Shown here: positions 6,647 to 11,011 of the stretch, in pieces
How positions within the stretch are numbered: position 1 is the first letter of the stretch
Layout of the letters: each line of letters starts with the position of its first letter
NCBI GenBank assembly: GCA_903928755.1
Contig: CAIYSH010000259.1
Coordinates: 1-11,011, forward strand
Length of the DNA stretch: 11,011 bases
From: an uncultured Alphaproteobacteria bacterium
GTDB lineage: Bacteria; Pseudomonadota; Alphaproteobacteria; Caulobacterales; Caulobacteraceae
Direction of reading: 5' to 3'
Made by a program: the position numbers and the translations under genes
Notes under the pieces: model-generated
The model's database searches: none
Told to the model about the DNA's origin: nothing
What the model saw: the letters and a program-made list of their open reading frames with translations, nothing else

Positions 6647-7263
6647 CGGGCTTTCTCCACCAGATCGTCGATACCGCCACGTGCGCTTGGGTCATATCCC
6701 GGGACGTCGCCAGAGTCACGTTTCGGCTTCCCGGAACCGTCAAGAACGGCACGGGATAAGGCCGGCGTAAGTTGACTGGCCGCATCCATTCCCTGTGGAG
6801 CAAACTGCCTGAGCAGCAAACCGGCAGTTTCCGTCAGCGGATAAAGACTGGATTGCGCCAGCCAAGCTGGGCGCAGGCTGGCGGGTGTTGCCGCATTGAA
6901 GACAAGATTGCAGGCCCCCAGGAAGACAAATGCCCTCAACAGTCCAAACCCCAGGCCAACTGACCGATCAAGCGCCCCGAGGACAGGAACCTTGCGGATG
7001 GTGTGACTGATACCCGACGCGATAAGCCTGAGGCCGGCAAAAACGATTACAAAGCTTATGACAACGGCTGCAGCCGTACCGACCCAGTCGGGGTGGATGA
7101 AGCCCTGAGCCATGGGGCCGGTGAATCTCAGTCCATAGACAGCGGCTGCGGCTGCGACCATGAAGGAAACGGCAGAGACCATTTCACGCACGCCCCCCTG
7201 GTAAAATCCCAGTCCGCCTGAAATGACCAAAATGGCCAGTACGATGATGTCGAATAGCGGCAT
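6643..7263 (-). CDS. cvpA: CvpA family inner-membrane protein
   Basis: This 206-residue membrane protein has four hydrophobic segments, at about residues 4-22, 28-46, 61-84 and 103-123. It carries the family pattern around GALDRSVGLGFGLLRA (96-111) and the N-terminal GFYQGGVRE turn (19-27). The rest (about 124-206) is a more polar tail. CvpA was first named for its need in colicin V export in E. coli and has since been linked to envelope stress tolerance; its molecular activity is not settled. It stands directly before purF, as in E. coli, and overlaps it by 4 nt (ATGA). It follows the radA stop by 5 nt with only a weak ribosome binding site, so translation is probably coupled to radA. Confidence 0.9.
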   Translation of the reverse strand: MPLFDIIVLAILVISGGLGFYQGGVREMVSAVSFMVAAAAAVYGLRFTGPMAQGFIHPDWVGTAAAVVISFVIVFAGLRLIASGISHTIRKVPVLGALDRSVGLGFGLLRAFVFLGACNLVFNAATPASLRPAWLAQSSLYPLTETAGLLLRQFAPQGMDAASQLTPALSRAVLDGSGKPKRDSGDVPGYDPSARGGIDDLVEKAR

Positions 7264-7268
7264 GTCGT

Positions 7269-8633
7269 CTAGGTCCAGTCGCCCCCGCCGATCCGTGCGA
7301 TGGCATCGGCCAACCGCTTCACGCCCGACATTTTCAGGGGACCACCCTCGAGGTCTGATGGTCCCAGTGCTTGCTTAAAGCCCAGCTTGGCGGCTTCCTT
7401 GAGGCGGGAGTCCATGCGGCTTACGCCACGAATGTCACCTGACAGGCTGATTTCACCAAAGACCACGCAATCCTGTGGCAGGGCGATGTCGAGGGCGGAA
7501 GACGCAAGGGCTGCGGCTGCGGCGAGGTCTGCTGCTGGCTCATTGATCCGCAGCCCCCCCGCGACGTTCAGATAGACGTCGCGATTTCCCAGGACGACCC
7601 CGCAGCGCGATTCCAGAACAGCCAGCACCATGGCCAGCCGACCAGAGTCCCAGCCGACCACAGCCCGGCGCGGCGTGCCATAGGCCGAGGGGGCAACCAG
7701 GGCCTGAAACTCGACCAGTACCGGCCGACTGCCCTCGATTCCGGCAAAGACTGCCGCACCTGCCGCCCGCTCTCCAGACGTGTCAAGAAACAGGGCCGAA
7801 GGATTGCGGACCTCATTCAGGCCCGAATCCCCCATTTCGAACACGCCGATCTCATCGGTTGCACCGAAGCGATTCTTGACCCCTCTCAGCACGCGGAACG
7901 GATAACCGCGTTCACCTTCGAAGGCGAGGACAGCGTCGACCATGTGTTCAATGACCCGGGGACCCGCAATGGTGCCCTCCTTGGTGACATGGCCCACAAG
8001 AATGACGGCCACTCCTTGCTTCTTTGCCAGGCGCACAAGCTCGCCAGCGGCGGCGCGAACCTGGGTGACAGACCCGGGTGCGGCCTCATGGGCATCGCTC
8101 CACATGGTCTGAATGGAATCGATGACGACGAGATCGAAGCGGTCGCGCTTCAGACCGTCGAGGATTTCCCGCAGACTGGTTTCAGCGGCCAATCGGACCG
8201 GAGCATCGGCAAGTCCCATGCGTTGGGCCCGCCCGCGGATCTGCTCGACAGCTTCCTCACCTGAAATATAAGCGCAGGCTGCCCCGCGCCTCGAAGCCGA
8301 GCCGACGACCTGCAACAGCAGTGTGGATTTTCCGACACCGGGATCTCCGCCAACGAGGATGGCGGACCCCGGAACAACACCGCCGCCACAAACCCGGTCA
8401 AATTCGTCAATGCCCGTAGCGATACGGGGCGGGGCAGGGGTTTCTGACTCCAGGCCCTGGAAGACCAGTCCCCGTGTTTTCGCCGCCTTTGTCGGGGCGA
8501 GCGCCCCCGGCGGCCGGGACTGCACCTCTTCTACAAGTGAATTCCAGCTCCCGCATGCCGGACACTGGCCTGCCCACTTTGATTGGGCAGCACCACAGGA
8601 CTGACAGACATAGGTGGCACCGTCGCGGGCCAT
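7269..8633 (-). CDS. radA: DNA repair and recombination protein RadA (Sms)
   Basis: RadA is a hexameric RecA/DnaB-like ATPase that promotes branch migration and the processing of recombination intermediates. The 454-residue protein has the full family architecture. A zinc finger with C10, C13, C24 and C27 comes first. The RecA-like core has Walker A GGDPGVGKST (95-104), Walker B FDLVVIDSIQT (166-176) and the RadA signature KNRFG (253-257). A Lon-protease-like C-terminal domain covers about residues 285-454. The length is normal for the family. The ATG at 8631-8633 has a strong CAGGAG ribosome binding site. It lies 89 nt downstream of alr and 5 nt upstream of cvpA. Its placement near dnaB and alr is one I associate with alphaproteobacteria. 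Confidence 0.97.
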   Translation of the reverse strand: MARDGATYVCQSCGAAQSKWAGQCPACGSWNSLVEEVQSRPPGALAPTKAAKTRGLVFQGLESETPAPPRIATGIDEFDRVCGGGVVPGSAILVGGDPGVGKSTLLLQVVGSASRRGAACAYISGEEAVEQIRGRAQRMGLADAPVRLAAETSLREILDGLKRDRFDLVVIDSIQTMWSDAHEAAPGSVTQVRAAAGELVRLAKKQGVAVILVGHVTKEGTIAGPRVIEHMVDAVLAFEGERGYPFRVLRGVKNRFGATDEIGVFEMGDSGLNEVRNPSALFLDTSGERAAGAAVFAGIEGSRPVLVEFQALVAPSAYGTPRRAVVGWDSGRLAMVLAVLESRCGVVLGNRDVYLNVAGGLRINEPAADLAAAAALASSALDIALPQDCVVFGEISLSGDIRGVSRMDSRLKEAAKLGFKQALGPSDLEGGPLKMSGVKRLADAIARIGGGDWT

Positions 8634-8722
8634 GAAAACTCCTGAGTCGGGACAGGGCAGCCGTGCCCCCCTTCTGACACGGAATTGAGATATCCGGCCA
8701 AGCCGAATTTACGGCCCGCAGC
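8634..8722 (-). promoter_or_regulatory. alr-radA spacer with radA ribosome binding site
   Basis: This is the longest non-coding gap in the window (89 nt). The radA ribosome binding site CAGGAG lies at 8639-8644, 5 nt from the start codon. A short perfect inverted repeat, GGGCA (8655-8659) and TGCCC (8664-8668) with a 4-nt loop, precedes it. I see no convincing -35/-10 pair and no T-run, so neither a separate radA promoter nor a terminator for alr is supported. Confidence 0.5.
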
Positions 8723-9814
8723 CTAAATCTCGCCGAGGATAATCCGTTCGGCCCGGCTACCCAGGCGGACCAGACATTCATGCGCCACGGAATTGGCGGC
8801 CTTGGCCAGGAGGTCAATATGGGCGTTCGGCCCCATCAGCTCGATCCACTCTCCGGGCTGGGCATCAGCCGTCCCGATATCTACGGAGGTGAGATCCATT
8901 GTCACTGAGAGTATGGGGCGCAGAGCGCCCTTGAACCAGGCCATTCCACCGTTTCTGGCCTGGCGCAGTAACCCGTCCGCATAGCCTGCAGCGACAACGG
9001 CAAGACGGGTCGGTTTCTGGACAACGGTCTGACCCCCATAACCGATGGTCTGTCCTGCGGCGACTTCGAGAACATCGCAGATCGGGGCCTCAAAGGTCGC
9101 GACGGATTTCAGGCGCGGATCCGGGCGTTCTTCCGGCCCGCCTCCGAACAGACTGATCCCGGGCCGAACCATATCGAAGTGGTAGTCGGACCCCAGGAAA
9201 ATGCCTGCCGAAGCCGCCAGGCTCGCTGGAATGAGCGGAAACATACGGCGTAAAGGACGAAACCGGTCCAGCTGATCGGTCGATCTGCCGTCGATGGGAT
9301 CCGTCGCAGAACCCAGGTGGCTCATGATCAGGGTTGGATTCAGGCTTGCCAGAGCTTGGGGTGCCGCCGCCAGCGCAGCAAGCTCCTCTGGCCTCATGCC
9401 CTGCCTGTTCATGCCTGTATCGACTTGCAGGGCGACGGAAGGCGGCTCTGCCAGATCACCGGCCCAAGCGACAGCATGACGGATCTGGGCGACGCTGTTG
9501 AGGACCGGAGTCAGACGGGACCCCAGGATTTCCGGACCGGTTCCCGCCAGAAATCCATCCAGGATATATATTATGGCCGGACGGTCCGGGCCAAGGCCAC
9601 GGCGGAGGGCATGACCCTCGGACATCCGTGCGACAAAGAACTGTCTGGCCCCTTCCTTCCAGAGCCGTCGCCCGATCAGGGCCGCGCCGAGACCGTATCC
9701 ATCCGCCTTGATCACGGGCGCAACAAGGCTCTTCCCGGCCACCTCGCACAGATATGCGTAATTGGCCGCGAGGGCATCGAGATCGATGGTGAGGCGGGCT
9801 GCGGCAGAGGTCAT
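8723..9814 (-). CDS. alr: Alanine racemase Alr
   Basis: Alr interconverts L- and D-alanine using PLP and supplies D-Ala for peptidoglycan. The 363-residue protein has the expected two domains. The N-terminal TIM-type barrel begins with the PLP lysine K36 in VIKADGYGLG (34-43), and VDTGMNRQGM and MSHLGSATDP also fit the family. The C-terminal beta-domain has the catalytic-Tyr region IGYGG (Y259) and the substrate-site motif MDLTSVDI (306-313). The 'ADGYG' form of the PLP motif differs from the usual 'ANAYGHG' of E. coli; I recall it from alphaproteobacterial Alr proteins. Translation starts at ATG 9812-9814 with an AAGGGGAG site 4 nt upstream (9819-9826). It lies 33 nt after dnaB in the same direction. 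It could equally be a catabolic paralogue (DadX type), but the housekeeping context favours Alr. Confidence 0.95.
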   Translation of the reverse strand: MTSAAARLTIDLDALAANYAYLCEVAGKSLVAPVIKADGYGLGAALIGRRLWKEGARQFFVARMSEGHALRRGLGPDRPAIIYILDGFLAGTGPEILGSRLTPVLNSVAQIRHAVAWAGDLAEPPSVALQVDTGMNRQGMRPEELAALAAAPQALASLNPTLIMSHLGSATDPIDGRSTDQLDRFRPLRRMFPLIPASLAASAGIFLGSDYHFDMVRPGISLFGGGPEERPDPRLKSVATFEAPICDVLEVAAGQTIGYGGQTVVQKPTRLAVVAAGYADGLLRQARNGGMAWFKGALRPILSVTMDLTSVDIGTADAQPGEWIELMGPNAHIDLLAKAANSVAHECLVRLGSRAERIILGEI

Positions 9815-9818
9815 CGCG

Positions 9819-9826
9819 CTCCCCTT
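9819..9826 (-). promoter_or_regulatory. Ribosome binding site of alr
   Basis: On the minus strand AAGGGGAG lies 4 nt before the alr ATG, in the 33-nt dnaB-alr spacer. It supports the chosen start and suggests that alr can be translated independently of dnaB on a shared transcript. Confidence 0.65.
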
Positions 9827-9847
9827 AGCGTGCCGGGAGCTGATGGG

Positions 9848-11011
9848 CTAGCGGACGTCGTATCTCCGGGCATCCCTGGCGAGATTACCGAACTTGGTAA
9901 TTTCCTCGTTGAAGGCGAGTTTCACATTCCCGATGGGGCCGTGTCGCTGTTTGCCGATGATGATGTCAGCCTGCCCTGCGACCTGGTCCATCTGTTCCTG
10001 CCAGGTCAGGTGCTCCTGGGTGCCCTCCCGCGGCTCCATCCGGCTCAGGTAATAGCTCTCCCTGTAGATGAACATGACCATATCGGCGTCCTGTTCGATC
10101 GAGCCGGATTCCCGCAGGTCGGAAAGTTGGGGCTTCTTGTCTTCGCGGTTTTCCACCTGACGGGACAGCTGGGAGAGCGCAATGACCGGCACGGCAAGTT
10201 CCTTGGCCAAGGCCTTGAGGCTCTGTGTGATCATGGAGACTTCCTGAACCCGATTGTCGGATTTTCCGTCTCCGCCCGTGACCAGCTGCAGATAGTCTAC
10301 GAAGATGACATCCAGTCCATGCTGTCGCTTCAGGCGCCGGGCCCGGGCTGCGAGTTTGGCCATGGAAAGACCGCCTGTGGCGTCGATATAGAGCGGTGCT
10401 TCCTGGATCTCCAGGGCCGCGTCACGGATACGGCCGAACTCGACGGCATCGATCTCACCCTTCCGCAACCGATCGCCCGATACCCCTGAGACCTCGGCAA
10501 GCAGGCGCATGGCCAGCTGCTCTGCGGACATTTCAAGGGAAAAAAAGGCAACGACACCGCCGGACACCCGCTTCTTGGTACCGTCAGGCTGTGGTTCCCA
10601 GGCATAGTGCTTGGCGATATCGAAGGCGACATTGCAGGCCAGGGATGTCTTGCCCATGGAGGGGCGTGCCGCAAGGATCACGAGGTCAGAGGGGTGCAGG
10701 CCGCCTATTTTCTGGTCCAGGTCCATGAGTCCTGTGGAAATTCCGGCCAGTCCTCCGTCTCGGCTGTGCGCTTCCGCCGCCATGGCAACTGCCCCATGCA
10801 GGGCGTCGGAAAAAGGGATGAAGCCCTGATTGGTGGAGCCTGTCTCCGCCAGGGCGTAAAGCTGGGCTTCAGCCGATTCAATCTGATCCCGGGCTGACTT
10901 GTCCGGATCAGGGGCAGCGGCAGAGACACTGATGTCGCCGCCGATCCGGATCAGGTCCCGACGTATGGCCAACTCATAAATGGCGCGAGCATAGTCAGAC
11001 GCGTTGGCCGC
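9848..11011 (-). CDS. dnaB: Replicative DNA helicase DnaB (5' end outside window)
   Basis: DnaB is the hexameric 5'-3' helicase that unwinds DNA at the replication fork and recruits DnaG primase. The frame is open to the edge of the window, so 387 C-terminal residues are seen and roughly 100 N-terminal residues are missing. The first visible residues, AANASDYARAIYELAIRRDL, belong to the linker and the end of the N-terminal domain. The RecA-like helicase domain shows Walker A AARPSMGKTS, Walker B VIFVDYLQL, the stretch SQLSRQVENREDKKPQLSDL, and RESGSIEQDADMVMFIYRE. The arginine-finger region reads KQRHGPIG and the end FNEEITKFGNL. No intein interrupts the P-loop or other core motifs. An apparent TTG start near 10972 is internal and should not be used. 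The gene ends 33 nt before alr. Confidence 0.97.
   Translation of the reverse strand, partial: AANASDYARAIYELAIRRDLIRIGGDISVSAAAPDPDKSARDQIESAEAQLYALAETGSTNQGFIPFSDALHGAVAMAAEAHSRDGGLAGISTGLMDLDQKIGGLHPSDLVILAARPSMGKTSLACNVAFDIAKHYAWEPQPDGTKKRVSGGVVAFFSLEMSAEQLAMRLLAEVSGVSGDRLRKGEIDAVEFGRIRDAALEIQEAPLYIDATGGLSMAKLAARARRLKRQHGLDVIFVDYLQLVTGGDGKSDNRVQEVSMITQSLKALAKELAVPVIALSQLSRQVENREDKKPQLSDLRESGSIEQDADMVMFIYRESYYLSRMEPREGTQEHLTWQEQMDQVAGQADIIIGKQRHGPIGNVKLAFNEEITKFGNLARDARRYDVR

Noticed and set aside
8655..8668. Short inverted repeat in the alr-radA spacer as an intrinsic terminator
   Set aside because: The stem is only 5 bp and no T-run follows it on the minus strand. It would also cut radA off from any visible promoter.
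9317..10489. A 390-codon open frame on the plus strand opposite alr and dnaB
   Set aside because: It is antisense to two clear housekeeping genes, spans their junction, and its translation shows no domain or plausible membrane or signal features.
10970..10972. TTG as the start codon of dnaB
   Set aside because: The same frame continues to the window edge and encodes typical DnaB linker sequence (NASDYARAIYEL), so the TTG is an internal Leu codon and the real start is outside the window.
1..11011. A novel defence, mobile or secondary-metabolite system
   Set aside because: Every gene in the window belongs to a known core or widespread family in a conserved order, and no transposase, integrase, direct-repeat array, tRNA or atypical-composition island was seen.

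Overview
The window looks like a core chromosomal segment of an alphaproteobacterium, possibly from the Rhodospirillales or a related order. The DNA is GC-rich and the genes are packed tightly with very little spacer. The gene order dnaB-alr-radA-cvpA-purF is one I associate with alphaproteobacteria, and PurF, Alr and Der all have alphaproteobacterial-type sequence variants. The exact genus cannot be told from this sequence alone.

Layout: two gene clusters converge near position 3400. The left cluster, on the plus strand, is the 3' end of a TPR/YfgM-like gene, then bamB (outer-membrane assembly lipoprotein), then der (double-GTPase ribosome assembly factor). This matches the yfgM-bamB-der order of Escherichia coli. 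The right cluster, on the minus strand and read from high to low coordinates, is dnaB (5' end outside the window), alr, radA, cvpA, purF, an SLC10A7/YfeH-like transporter and a short-chain dehydrogenase. The two clusters meet tail to tail, and the coding ends of der and the dehydrogenase overlap by 56 bp.

The minus-strand genes are separated by 33 nt (dnaB/alr), 89 nt (alr/radA), 5 nt (radA/cvpA), an ATGA overlap (cvpA/purF), no clear gap (purF/transporter) and 18 nt (transporter/dehydrogenase). Most are therefore likely co-transcribed. They cover replication fork unwinding (DnaB), recombination and repair (RadA), cell-wall D-alanine supply (Alr) and purine synthesis (PurF). CvpA, the transporter and the dehydrogenase have less certain roles. 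The promoters of both clusters probably lie outside the window.

I found no mobile element, CRISPR array, tRNA, rRNA, phage gene or novel defence-type system. The points worth checking are the missing ordinary start codon of the transporter gene, an unusual Ala in the second guanine-specificity motif of Der, altered active-site positions in the dehydrogenase, and the overlapping convergent gene ends, each followed by a stem-loop lying inside the opposing gene.
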